A stretch of 64,000 bases of DNA from a virus, in the IMG/VR virus record IMGVR_UViG_3300032132_000754, positions 121,178 through 185,177 of that record; one strand, 5' to 3'. Both the position numbers and the translations under genes were made by a program. Under the pieces are notes generated by a model. It made no database searches. It was given only the letters and a program-made list of their open reading frames with translations, and had not been told where the DNA came from. Shown in pieces: positions 35,155 to 43,041 of the stretch. The first letter of the stretch is position 1; every line of letters starts with the position of its first letter.

Positions 35155-35465
35155 AACCAGGCCGCAATCTTGTCTAAGCTATCCTCCTCATACAAGTTTA
35201 CACTGATATTATCGTGGTCTGCTATCTCCAGCTTGCGACGACCGCCACGGACAGCCGGGACAGTCGGATACGGCCTCCGCATCTTCTGTCGCGCTTTGTA
35301 AATCCGAAGACTACACGTCTTGTTTTCGAAAAATACGGAATAAGAGTTAAGTCCCTTCTTAAAGCGAATGAGACCATTCCATTTTCCTTTTTCATCAGGA
35401 GGATCAACTAAGAACAAGCCTTCTCCCTTTAAAAAATCGATAATTAGCTCTTCAGACGGTATCAC
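35151..35465 (-). CDS. DPxxF-family small protein (divergent)
   Basis: The 104-residue protein has an N-terminal helix (SEELIIDFLKGEGLFLV), a beta-rich middle and ends with ISVNLYEEDSLDKIAAWL, where the DP is replaced by EED. It starts at GTG overlapping the deformylase stop. Confidence 0.6.
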   Translation of the reverse strand: MIPSEELIIDFLKGEGLFLVDPPDEKGKWNGLIRFKKGLNSYSVFFENKTCSLRIYKARQKMRRPYPTVPAVRGGRRKLEIADHDNISVNLYEEDSLDKIAAWL

Positions 35466-35926
35466 GATTTAGGGGCCTCATATAACTTCTTGGCAACATC
35501 AATTAATAAAATCCCGTCAAGATGATCGATTTCATGCATAGCACACCTAGCTGCTAAAGCATCATCAATAAATGTGAATTCTTCCCCGTCGATATCAATA
35601 GCTTTAACAGTCACACCTTGAGGACGTTCAACTAAACCGACTAATCCAGGGAACGATAAACAGCCTTCTGGGTAATCAACCATATCACCATTATATTCAA
35701 CGATTTCGGGGTTGATAAAGACCAAATTGTCTTCTGGCTTCTGAGTAACATTCATAACAAAAACGCGAGCGTTCCAGCCTACTTGCGGGGCAGCTAACCC
35801 AATTCCTCCAAAAACTTGGAGCTGCTTTAACATTTTGTTAATTCTGTCTTTGCGTTTCTTAGATAGGTCGCCTAAATAACGACACTTTTTGCGCAAAATC
35901 TTGCTAGGGTGTTTTTCTAATCGCAT
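35462..35926 (-). CDS. def: Peptide deformylase
   Basis: The 154-residue product removes the formyl group from nascent proteins. All three motifs are intact: GIGLAAPQVG (41-50), EGCLSFPG with metal ligand C89, and HEIDH with H131, E132 and H135. It is slightly shorter than typical bacterial enzymes, like other phage versions. Together with the methionine aminopeptidase at 14451 it completes N-terminal methionine excision. It is followed by small genes linked by 4-nt overlaps. Confidence 0.93.
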   Translation of the reverse strand: MRLEKHPSKILRKKCRYLGDLSKKRKDRINKMLKQLQVFGGIGLAAPQVGWNARVFVMNVTQKPEDNLVFINPEIVEYNGDMVDYPEGCLSFPGLVGLVERPQGVTVKAIDIDGEEFTFIDDALAARCAMHEIDHLDGILLIDVAKKLYEAPKS

Positions 35927-35936
35927 GACTTATTTA

Positions 35937-36323
35937 CTAAGCCCAACTATGAGACATCCACTCAGGATTAAGTCCCAAATTCTTAAACGCTGACTTTGGA
36001 TCTCTATAATTTCTAACGTAACGGGCAGCCCTTTTAGCCATTAAATCGCGGGCCAAAGAATCTGGATCGGGATCCCTAGCCATATCCGGAGATTGCAACA
36101 ACGTTTGTTTATATCTCGTAAGGCGTCGTTGTATATCTTGGCGGTCTTTATCATCTAATTTCATCACCACTGATGATCTGACTACTGCATCAAACGCTTT
36201 CTCAACCGCGTTGCGAATCCTTTTAGTTTTAGGATTTTGTCTGCGCGATAATAATCCTCTAATTTTATCAGAAAAGCCTTCATTGAAGTCATGCTGTTCC
36301 GTATATAGTAGTGAAAGCTTCAT
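35937..36323 (-). CDS. Hypothetical basic helical protein
   Basis: The 128-residue protein is helical and very basic (KIRGLLSRRQNPKTKRIRNA, RRLTRYKQTLL, KRAARYVRNYRD). It begins MKLSLLYTE, similar to the MKLxLINE-type starts of other genes here. DNA or RNA binding is possible from charge alone. It is divergent from the GDP-fucose synthase gene, 12 bp apart. Confidence 0.6.
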   Translation of the reverse strand: MKLSLLYTEQHDFNEGFSDKIRGLLSRRQNPKTKRIRNAVEKAFDAVVRSSVVMKLDDKDRQDIQRRLTRYKQTLLQSPDMARDPDPDSLARDLMAKRAARYVRNYRDPKSAFKNLGLNPEWMSHSWA

Positions 36324-36335
36324 AAGTTATCTTTA

Positions 36336-37265
36336 ATGAAAAAAGACAGCAAAATATTAGTGTTAGGATCCGGAGGGCTGGTCGGCGGATCCGTCATTCG
36401 AAAATTGAAGACTGCAGGATACTCAAAAATCCTAACGCCTAAAAGGAAAGAACTTGACTTAATCATACAAAAAGATGTCCTTGATTATTTCGCCGCTAAT
36501 CAACCGGAATATGTATTTCTTGCCGCAGCTAAAGTCGGTGGAATCATGGCTAATGCCACGTACCCCGCCGACTTTATTTACCAGAACCTCATGGTACAAA
36601 ATAATGTAATTCACGTATCTGCGGTAACAAATGTCAAGAAATTATTATTCTTAGGAAGCTCCTGCATTTATCCAAGGGAGTGCCCCCAGCCAATTAAAGA
36701 AGAATATTTGCTAAGCGGACATTTAGAACAAACCAACAAAGCATATGCTATGGCTAAAATCGCTGGTCTAACAATGTGCGAAGCTTACAATAAGCAGTAT
36801 GGTTTAAACGCTATCTCTGTTATGCCATGCAATTTATATGGACCAGGTGACAATTTCGATCTTAATAACAGCCATGTATTGCCAGCGTTACTAAGGAAAT
36901 TTCACGAAGCTAAACCAGATGATCCGGTTACTGTATGGGGAACAGGTTCACCATTGCGTGAATTCCTTTATATTGAAGATCTAGCTGACGCTTTGCATTT
37001 CTTGATGTTGAATTACGACGATCCTAGCCCAATTAACGTTGGCTCCGGAATGGATTTAAAGATTAAGGATCTTGCTCTTCTCATACAAGAAGTGACTGGG
37101 CATTCCGGGGAAATATTTTGGGATACAAGCAAACCGAATGGGACCCCACGGAAAGTCTTAGACATTTCGAAAATTAAGTCTCTTGGATGGATGCCAGAGA
37201 TAAGTTTAAGAGAAGGCATTAGAAAAACATATGCCTGGTATCTTGCTAAACGATTATCACAATGA
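36336..37265 (+). CDS. fcl: GDP-L-fucose synthase-like epimerase/reductase
   Basis: The 309-residue extended SDR has GSGGLVGG (11-18), the family block AAAKVGGIMAN, catalytic S108 (LGSSCIYP) with C110, Y137-x3-K141 (YAMAK), and NLYGPGDNF followed by SHVLPALLRKF. These match GDP-4-keto-6-deoxymannose 3,5-epimerase/4-reductase closely. It would make GDP-L-fucose from the product of the GMD-like enzyme at 16709-17707. Confidence 0.88.
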   Translation: MKKDSKILVLGSGGLVGGSVIRKLKTAGYSKILTPKRKELDLIIQKDVLDYFAANQPEYVFLAAAKVGGIMANATYPADFIYQNLMVQNNVIHVSAVTNVKKLLFLGSSCIYPRECPQPIKEEYLLSGHLEQTNKAYAMAKIAGLTMCEAYNKQYGLNAISVMPCNLYGPGDNFDLNNSHVLPALLRKFHEAKPDDPVTVWGTGSPLREFLYIEDLADALHFLMLNYDDPSPINVGSGMDLKIKDLALLIQEVTGHSGEIFWDTSKPNGTPRKVLDISKIKSLGWMPEISLREGIRKTYAWYLAKRLSQ

Positions 37266-37704
37266 AACATACTTTGTGGTAAATCATAGCTCAGAACTTG
37301 AAAGTGCATGCAAACGCGGGATCTTAGAACTAATCATACCACAACTGCGCACCAAGTTTAAAAAATATATTCAAGTTACATGGCCGACAGAAGTAAGAGA
37401 AGAACATAACGATTACTCTTATGATTTCACTCATGCTCACATAGCAATAAAAAACCCAGAGCCCAAAGCCAAAGCCTTTTTCGCCGACGTGCGATTGCAT
37501 TTCGATGCCATGCCTGGCACCTTGACGGTTGAGCTATCAAACAATGAACACCGCTCGTTACGCGTTGGTACCCGGACAGTAGGGTACCCGCTACAATACC
37601 AGACGCAACACATATCATTGACAGATCCCGATTGCCACTTAAAAGCAATACGGTTGATCTCTGATAATATCATTCAATTTACCAGAAATGTGGAATCGCC
37701 ATGA
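37231..37704 (+). CDS. DPxxF-family small protein
   Basis: The frame gives up to 157 residues and carries HISLTDPDCHLKAIRLISD near the C-terminus. The first ATG (37231) lies inside the fucose synthase gene; a GTG at 37276 would start after its stop and is a plausible true start. The middle is beta-rich. The stop overlaps the protease start (ATGA). Confidence 0.58.
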   Translation: MPGILLNDYHNETYFVVNHSSELESACKRGILELIIPQLRTKFKKYIQVTWPTEVREEHNDYSYDFTHAHIAIKNPEPKAKAFFADVRLHFDAMPGTLTVELSNNEHRSLRVGTRTVGYPLQYQTQHISLTDPDCHLKAIRLISDNIIQFTRNVESP

Positions 37705-38615
37705 TTAAGAAAATCCTACTATGTATCGTGTTATGGACAATTTCACTTGGAGCATTCTATGTTTTGCCAACTCCCCAAAAACACCCTGAATTAAGCCAAG
37801 AATTTAGCTTTTACAGTTCTGTTTGCGAAATAAGCACAGGAACAAGAATGGGTAGTGGAGTATTATTAGAATCCGGCTACATCCTTACAGTTGCACACAA
37901 TATCGATATAAACTCCAACGGCGAATTAGACGATAATGAGAAATTAATAAATGCTCATTTCCATTCTACCAACTTCGAAGTTCAACTAGAGGTTCTTGCT
38001 ATTTCTGATTATACTGAAGATGGCGAAATGGACATAGCTATTTGCAAACCAGCCGAGCGCGTACCATTGGCGGGAATAAGATTATGCAGAAATAAAGAGT
38101 ACTGGTCAGACGTTAAAATCGGCACAGCGGTTCGTGTCATTGGGATGACCAATGGACAAACACCAGCCAACATTACAGATGGCAGGTTGATTACAAGATA
38201 TAGAACAGAAGATCTGCATAGGAATAGCGCAAACTCATATTTCGGCAATAGCGGAGGCGGTGTTTTTACAGAAGATGGGTTATTAATTGGTATTTCAGCT
38301 AGGGTAGCAGCAGGACAAATTCCGGTTGTCACCCCTGTCATTGATCCGCGTACCGGCGTACCAGTTGGAAGAGTTCGCACTTTTATCGCAGTGCCAATTG
38401 CTGGATCGTCATTGCATGTTTCGGCACCAGCAATAAACAATTTTGTAATTGATCAAGGATATCCCGAAGCTTTGGTACGAAGTGCAAAATGTCCACTCGG
38501 CCCCAAATGGATGTATTATTTGTCGTGGTCAGGCCATTTTGCAGCCTCGATGTTGTTCTTACTATCAATTATGATGTTGTTTAAAAAATCCAAGAAACGA
38601 TCCCGTCGAAGCTAA
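37701..38615 (+). CDS. Membrane-anchored trypsin-like serine protease with EF-hand loop
   Basis: The 304-residue protein has an N-terminal hydrophobic segment (about 5-21), a chymotrypsin-fold domain with H66 (LTVAHN), D111 (EMDIAIC) and S184 (GNSGGG), and a C-terminal hydrophobic segment (about 279-294) followed by a basic tail. Directly after the catalytic His is a complete EF-hand-type loop, DINSNGELDDNE (69-80), with ligands at positions 1, 3, 5, 9 and 12, implying Ca2+ dependence. The domain would face the periplasm. Targets could be phage envelope-stage proteins or host envelope proteins. Confidence 0.85.
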   Translation: MIKKILLCIVLWTISLGAFYVLPTPQKHPELSQEFSFYSSVCEISTGTRMGSGVLLESGYILTVAHNIDINSNGELDDNEKLINAHFHSTNFEVQLEVLAISDYTEDGEMDIAICKPAERVPLAGIRLCRNKEYWSDVKIGTAVRVIGMTNGQTPANITDGRLITRYRTEDLHRNSANSYFGNSGGGVFTEDGLLIGISARVAAGQIPVVTPVIDPRTGVPVGRVRTFIAVPIAGSSLHVSAPAINNFVIDQGYPEALVRSAKCPLGPKWMYYLSWSGHFAASMLFLLSIMMLFKKSKKRSRRS

Positions 38616-38637
38616 ATAGTACAGGTGAAAGTTTTAA

Positions 38638-38970
38638 ATGGACACTTCTCTACAACACCCAGAATTTATAGAGAGCGTACTCAGATCGTATCTGGGTAGG
38701 TATCAAAACCAATTCTACTTCAAAAAACTTTTAGACGACAGCATTGTTTTGATTACTGACCCGCCACCAAGGCTTGCTATTACACTGTCTTCTACCCAAA
38801 ATGGCGTGTTCATAGTCCTTGCTGAATGGGTAGTCGTAGACCAGATGTCCGAAATGGCTGGTGTATGTGAATTTGAAGCGTACGAGCTTGAAAGCATCCC
38901 TATTGAAGACCCTAACGGATTCTTCAAGATGGAGGAAAGGGTGGCTAAATCGTTACTTAGCCCAACATAA
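38638..38970 (+). CDS. DPxxF-family small protein
   Basis: The 110-residue protein has an N-terminal helix (PEFIESVLRSYLGRY), beta strands (LAITLSSTQNGVFIVLAEWV) and ESIPIEDPNGFFKMEERVA close to the end. Function unknown. It precedes another member at 38972. Confidence 0.65.
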   Translation: MDTSLQHPEFIESVLRSYLGRYQNQFYFKKLLDDSIVLITDPPPRLAITLSSTQNGVFIVLAEWVVVDQMSEMAGVCEFEAYELESIPIEDPNGFFKMEERVAKSLLSPT

Positions 38971-38971
38971 A

Positions 38972-39334
38972 ATGCGATTAATTGATAACTACCTACCAGA
39001 AGACGAGATATTAAAACTTTATATCGGTAGACATTTACCGCATTTTCAAAAACAAGTTGTAATGGCATCAAGCCCCACGGCCAGGGGCAGAGTCCAAATA
39101 ACAGTATATTATCACGTTTTTGACAAATTTAAGTACAGTATTAGCTATACCAGAACAAGATCAGCGGTTAGATTGGCTCTAAAAGAACAATTTGATGATC
39201 CAAATGCCGCGTATGCCAAGCCGCATTATTTAACAATGGAACACTGGCTTTACCCGATCCATGATCCAGAAGGGCCTATCAATCTTCAGAAGGAGATTTG
39301 TAAACACTCCGCCATCCTGCGCTCTTCGGTTTAA
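38972..39334 (+). CDS. DPxxF-family small protein
   Basis: The 120-residue protein starts MRLIDNYLPEDEILKLYI and contains HWLYPIHDPEGPINLQKEI near its C-terminus. The ATG at 38972 follows the previous stop by 1 nt. Its 3' end overlaps the convergent gene at 39279 by 56 nt. Confidence 0.6.
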   Translation: MRLIDNYLPEDEILKLYIGRHLPHFQKQVVMASSPTARGRVQITVYYHVFDKFKYSISYTRTRSAVRLALKEQFDDPNAAYAKPHYLTMEHWLYPIHDPEGPINLQKEICKHSAILRSSV

Positions 39335-39671
39335 ACAACGGATGTCTGTCCGGGGCCTTACGAGCAGACTTGCCTAACCATGGCGCTTTGCCAACATTGC
39401 AGTGTTTACAGCGATAATTCTTCTTGGTGTTATCCCAACCTTTATAGAGGTCTTTTCTACAAAACCATTGTTTTTTATAACAATGGGGGCATGTGACTTT
39501 AAACCCATATGGAATTAAACGGAGTTTAGTCTTCCATTCAATAGCAGTAGCTTTGGCGCGTTTTGTTCCTACTCTAACTTCAAATAGGTCCTTCATGTAC
39601 CACCCTATCCTAACCACTGGGTAGAGCAGGATGGATATCAATCCTGCTAATACTATATACTCAATGGTCAT
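39279..39671 (-). CDS. Membrane protein with zinc ribbon
   Basis: The 130-residue protein has an N-terminal membrane segment (MTIEYIVLAGLISILLYPVV), then CPHCYKKQWFC and YRCKHC, which form a four-Cys zinc ribbon, and a basic tail. The start at 39671 overlaps the stop of the upstream gene. The N-terminal anchor suggests the ribbon is cytoplasmic. Not assigned to a family. Confidence 0.65.
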   Translation of the reverse strand: MTIEYIVLAGLISILLYPVVRIGWYMKDLFEVRVGTKRAKATAIEWKTKLRLIPYGFKVTCPHCYKKQWFCRKDLYKGWDNTKKNYRCKHCNVGKAPWLGKSARKAPDRHPLFKPKSAGWRSVYKSPSED

Positions 39672-40092
39672 CTGGAGAGTAATAACTTCCACAAACAAAA
39701 CCGCCGCTTGGGTTAGCGTAGCCAGAGTTTATAGTCTTGTTTGGTTTTGAATTTAAATTTTGATAGCCATATTGGCTTGTGGTCTGAAGAGTAACGCTAT
39801 ATCCAGGCGATGCTTGGTAACCATAAAGCATCAGACTATCATCTTCGTAAAGAGTTGGGCTAATGAGGTATCCACGGATCTTATTGAGGCTTTTGGAGTC
39901 GTATAGGTCGACTTCAACGCGCTCTGGTCCTAGAAAGACTTTGGTCTCGTGGTCGAAGAAAAGGCGTTTCATGCCCTTTTCTTTCATCTGTACTATCATC
40001 GCGCCCTGCGTGTCCTTTGTGGCTTCACGCGTGGTCATGATGCGGTGTCCGGTATTAAACGCTAGGTCCTGTAAGACGTCTACTATGTCCAT
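39661..40092 (-). CDS. DPxxF-family small protein with C-terminal extension
   Basis: The 143-residue protein has VEVDLYDSKSLNKIRGYLIS at about 59-78, a variant of the signature, followed by about 65 extra residues rich in Tyr, Ser, Asn and Gly (YGYQASPGYSVTLQTTSQYG). The extension is unlike other members and looks disordered or fibre-like. Confidence 0.6.
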   Translation of the reverse strand: MDIVDVLQDLAFNTGHRIMTTREATKDTQGAMIVQMKEKGMKRLFFDHETKVFLGPERVEVDLYDSKSLNKIRGYLISPTLYEDDSLMLYGYQASPGYSVTLQTTSQYGYQNLNSKPNKTINSGYANPSGGFVCGSYYSPDDH

Positions 40093-40396
40093 TGATATCT
40101 AACTTCCCAATCCACTCTTTTAGTATATTTATCGATTGGGGGTCATGAAGATCAATCTCTGTACATTCTTCAATGTCAACAACGTCAGCATCTAAAGGAT
40201 CGGGCGTTGGGCCGTTAATTAGATAAACATTGAGGGTGGTGCCATCGACAGAGTAAATCGATATGATTTTACTTTCGTCTTTGTTTTCTAAAACAACGCT
40301 ATCGTTTTCAAAATAAGCATATTTAGCCAACCCAAGCTCACTAATTAAAGCAATGACGCATTTCGAGGCGTCATCAATATTAGTTAGACCGTCCAT
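40055..40396 (-). CDS. DPxxF-family small protein
   Basis: The 113-residue protein has TEIDLHDPQSINILKEWIGK near the C-terminus and an N-terminal helix (ASKCVIALISELGLAKY). It overlaps the downstream gene by 38 nt and the upstream gene by 17 nt. HDPQSIN is shared with the member at 55232-55570. Confidence 0.65.
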   Translation of the reverse strand: MDGLTNIDDASKCVIALISELGLAKYAYFENDSVVLENKDESKIISIYSVDGTTLNVYLINGPTPDPLDADVVDIEECTEIDLHDPQSINILKEWIGKLDINGHSRRLTGPSV

Positions 40397-40670
40397 TGCC
40401 GTTCTCCAATATCGTCTGAAATTTATCTAAACTAGCTGGGTCAGTAACGTCCATATCAGTAATGACATCGCCTTCTCCAACATATTTTATCTTAGTTTCA
40501 GATACAAAAAACATCCGTACACCACTTAAAACGGGGAATCCAGCTTTTATAAACATTACCGACTTTTTGGCGTTGGAGTCGGCGTAATGTTCTGGTGGAC
40601 GTATCGCCCCGCTACATTCAACAAAACCATGTTCAAGGGCAAGCTCAATGAGCAGTGACTTTAAGTCCAT
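40380..40670 (-). CDS. DPxxF-family small protein
   Basis: The 96-residue protein has the standard layout: helix MDLKSLLIELALEHGFVE, beta middle, and DMDVTDPASLDKFQTILENG at the end. It overlaps the upstream member by 26 nt. Confidence 0.7.
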   Translation of the reverse strand: MDLKSLLIELALEHGFVECSGAIRPPEHYADSNAKKSVMFIKAGFPVLSGVRMFFVSETKIKYVGEGDVITDMDVTDPASLDKFQTILENGNGRSN

Positions 40671-40947
40671 TTATGAAATTCTCAAGGGCTAAATTTATTT
40701 TATCAAAACATTGCGGGTCAGCTATGCGAGCAAGCTCTACCTTAGGACCTTTGTTTACATAGATATATACGAAGCTATCATCATGTGTCAATTGAATCGA
40801 TTGCTTAGGATTTTCCCAAATTGGACGATCAAAAGTCCTAATGATAATAGTTCTATCTCTTTTAACACGAACCAAATCATGTTTCTGGAGCCAGTAAGAC
40901 ATACCAAACTGTTTAAAGTGCTCTTCTAACAAATCAAGAAACGTCAC
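40645..40947 (-). CDS. DPxxF-family small protein
   Basis: From a GTG at 40947 the product is 100 residues: helix MTFLDLLEEHFKQFGMSYW, strands (RTIIIRTFDRP, FVYIYVNKG) and RIADPQCFDKINLALENFI. An upstream TTG at 40962 is possible, but the GTG fits the family N-terminus better. Confidence 0.65.
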   Translation of the reverse strand: MTFLDLLEEHFKQFGMSYWLQKHDLVRVKRDRTIIIRTFDRPIWENPKQSIQLTHDDSFVYIYVNKGPKVELARIADPQCFDKINLALENFINGLKVTAH

Positions 40948-40948
40948 G

Positions 40949-40956
40949 TATATAAG
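40949..40956 (+). promoter_or_regulatory. Candidate TATATAAG promoter element
   Basis: TATATAAG lies 21 nt before the ATG at 40977 in a short divergent gap. Related boxes occur before 13472 and 42670. No -35 match is claimed. Confidence 0.28.
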
Positions 40957-40976
40957 ATACAAGATAAAAATAATAT

Positions 40977-41408
40977 ATGAAACTCAACATGATTAACGAA
41001 GCAGGAAGTCTAGGGTCTATCACGCACGATAGGGCCGTTGTGGGGACTCCACTCTATACTAGTCCAGAAGCTGTCAGATTAGGCATGAAAGGGACTCCAA
41101 GGCCGCCGAGCAAGCTTGGTAGAAAACCACTTCCTCGATTTAAATATCTAGATCGAGATGAGTGGACTGAATGGACAGGAGACCCAGAAACTATGGTCCA
41201 TGGAGTCCTACAACATTTTGATACTAAAATGACGTGGATGCAAATTTGGCATAAGATTAAACCAGAACTTGTAAGAATGCAATCTAAAGATTCTCGTTTT
41301 GAAGTCCCATCATATAACCAAACGAAAAGTGCTTTAAAGCAACTAATACAGAGAAAAGTCATAAGATCAACAGCTATAGGCGACAAACTGGCTTTTGAGT
41401 TAATTTAA
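40977..41408 (+). CDS. Hypothetical protein with winged-helix-like C-terminus
   Basis: The 143-residue protein starts MKLNMINEAGS, a leader shared with other genes in the window. A Pro/basic linker follows (GTPRPPSKLGRKPLPRF). The C-terminal 60 residues (YNQTKSALKQLIQRKVIRST then GDKLAFELI) look like a winged-helix recognition segment. DNA binding is inferred weakly. Its stop overlaps the convergent gene by 4 nt. Confidence 0.58.
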   Translation: MKLNMINEAGSLGSITHDRAVVGTPLYTSPEAVRLGMKGTPRPPSKLGRKPLPRFKYLDRDEWTEWTGDPETMVHGVLQHFDTKMTWMQIWHKIKPELVRMQSKDSRFEVPSYNQTKSALKQLIQRKVIRSTAIGDKLAFELI

Positions 41409-41818
41409 AATCTCTTACCGGCTCCATCTATATCCCAATCGCCATCTAATTCAATTCGGCCAGTAACAAACCCTAGACAAAGTTCGCGTTCCTGACGCCG
41501 ACGGACATATCGGCTGTTGCTAAAATCCCAACGTGGACCACGCTGACGCGGCTGTCCTTTTTTAGACTTCCCTCGCCTCCCAAGAGTTTGGTGACAGCGA
41601 TGACGACCGATCATAGCTTCATTGGGGCCCCAGGCGCAATCCATCGTGCCAAGCTGCCAATTATACCATCCGATATCACATCTGGATAATAGCCTAGCGC
41701 CCCAAGCGAATTTGCCTTCATTAGGCTTTAATAAGTCGCGGTCTTCCCATTTACCTTGTTTTAATTTCAATCTCTTTTTAGCAACGAGATTCGCTTTTAT
41801 TAGCCGCTCCCCTCTCAT
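41405..41818 (-). CDS. Hypothetical basic protein
   Basis: The 137-residue protein is very basic and Trp-rich (GKFAWGARLLSRCDIGWYNW, RRGKSKKGQPRQRGPRWDFS). It is not recognised. The ATG at 41818 forms an ATGA overlap with the upstream stop. The high basic content suggests nucleic-acid contact. Confidence 0.6.
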   Translation of the reverse strand: MRGERLIKANLVAKKRLKLKQGKWEDRDLLKPNEGKFAWGARLLSRCDIGWYNWQLGTMDCAWGPNEAMIGRHRCHQTLGRRGKSKKGQPRQRGPRWDFSNSRYVRRRQERELCLGFVTGRIELDGDWDIDGAGKRF

Positions 41819-42225
41819 AATGAATCTCTCCAACGTTTGCCAGGTTTTTTCTTAGCAAATTCTTTAAACCATACTTCGACGTCATCGTAAAGAGTTGGAC
41901 TAGCTAAACCGAATTTCTTAATTGCTACGCCCCAACCTGGCGAATTGATATAAAACAGCCATTTATCTGACTTAATTGCCGGAATTTTTAGGCCACCCCA
42001 AATAAATCTCTTACTTGTTTTGTAGTAACGCCAAATTATCCCACCAGACATGGGCCTCTTGCGCGTGCGGGAAACACCATTTAACAGCCTATAGCCGATT
42101 TGCTCCTCATATTCTTGTTGAAAATGATGGTCTACAATGACTAATTTTTTGTCGGAAGACGGAGAGAAATGCTCAACGAAATCTTCAAATAGCATCTCGT
42201 TGAGTGCGTCGTCTAAGGCGGTCAT
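41815..42225 (-). CDS. DPxxF-family-like small protein
   Basis: The 136-residue protein has an N-terminal acidic helix (LDDALNEMLFEDFVEHF), a basic beta middle, and KFGLASPTLYDDVEVWFKEF near the end. That segment aligns with EFDMASPTFFNDLEVYLGRG of the member at 59965-60270, so I place it in the family with moderate certainty. Confidence 0.58.
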   Translation of the reverse strand: MTALDDALNEMLFEDFVEHFSPSSDKKLVIVDHHFQQEYEEQIGYRLLNGVSRTRKRPMSGGIIWRYYKTSKRFIWGGLKIPAIKSDKWLFYINSPGWGVAIKKFGLASPTLYDDVEVWFKEFAKKKPGKRWRDSL

Positions 42226-42232
42226 TATTATT

Positions 42233-42670
42233 CTACAACGTAAAAGGCTTAGTGTGTTCAGATTCGGATTTGATAAGAATAGCTGTTAGATTATCGAAAC
42301 TATCTGGTGCATGAAAATCAATTCTACAGCGCCCTAAGAGGTATTTCTCTTCATGAATCATGTTTTCGACGGTTAAGATTGAGTTATCATCATCCTTGAC
42401 GTTTTCTTGAAGATTTTTAAGCAGTTTTTTGGGGCCAGGCCATCTAGTATTTCTGTAGATGCTGTAGACATAATGTAAATGTTTTTCGTGGTCACGGTAT
42501 AATGAGAAATATCGATTAATATATCGACCCCATACTCTGCCGCTGTAATCTATTTGAAAAGACATTGGTTGGCCAAACTGATCTGACGAAGCGTATTTCG
42601 ACAATCGGGTTAAACCCATCTCGATGAAATACTCTGCCAACAACTCTTCGAATTCTTGCCTAGAGGACAT
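42233..42670 (-). CDS. DPxxF-family small protein
   Basis: The 145-residue protein has an N-terminal helix (RQEFEELLAEYFIEMGLTRL), strands, and CRIDFHAPDSFDNLTAILIK near the end, with HAPDSF in place of DPxxF. It is divergent from the SNase gene. Confidence 0.62.
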   Translation of the reverse strand: MSSRQEFEELLAEYFIEMGLTRLSKYASSDQFGQPMSFQIDYSGRVWGRYINRYFSLYRDHEKHLHYVYSIYRNTRWPGPKKLLKNLQENVKDDDNSILTVENMIHEEKYLLGRCRIDFHAPDSFDNLTAILIKSESEHTKPFTL

Positions 42671-42674
42671 AATT

Positions 42675-42682
42675 CTTATATA
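42675..42682 (-). promoter_or_regulatory. Candidate TATATAAG promoter element
   Basis: On the minus strand CTAGTATATAAG lies 5 nt before the ATG of the 42233-42670 gene, inside a 30-bp divergent gap. The same box type is seen at 40949 and 13442. It sits unusually close to the start if it is a -10 element. Confidence 0.25.
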
Positions 42683-42700
42683 CTAGACCAAATATAAAAT

Positions 42701-43039
42701 ATGTACGAGTATAAAGCAATAGTGACCCATATTGTAGACGGAGACACAATTGACGCCGACGTCGATCTCGGTTTCCATCTTACAGCCAAACTACGCCTGC
42801 GCTTCTCAAGGATCAACACTCCAGAGAGAGGAAAACCAGGCTTTACGGAAGCTACAGATAGAGTTAAAGAACTCATCCCTGTGGGGGCACTTATCCATAT
42901 CACTACTTCAAAAACTGGTGGATTTGGACGATGGCTAGCAGAAATTAATTACTTCAACGATCAAGCTCCTATCCTTCCAATCAATTTGAACAACCAATTA
43001 CTTCGTGAAGGCTACGCCGTTCCGTACGTGAGGAAATAA
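42701..43039 (+). CDS. Staphylococcal-nuclease-like nuclease
   Basis: The 112-residue SNase domain has IVDGDTIDADVDLGF (Ca2+-binding Asp residues near 14-22), RFSRINTPERG (R37, E42) and GRWLAEI (R77), the usual R-E-R catalytic set, and ends INLNNQLLREGYAVPY. It lacks a signal peptide, so it acts in the cytoplasm and may degrade host DNA or RNA. It is 3 nt upstream of the giant fibre gene. Confidence 0.88.
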   Translation: MYEYKAIVTHIVDGDTIDADVDLGFHLTAKLRLRFSRINTPERGKPGFTEATDRVKELIPVGALIHITTSKTGGFGRWLAEINYFNDQAPILPINLNNQLLREGYAVPYVRK

Positions 43040-43041
43040 AC

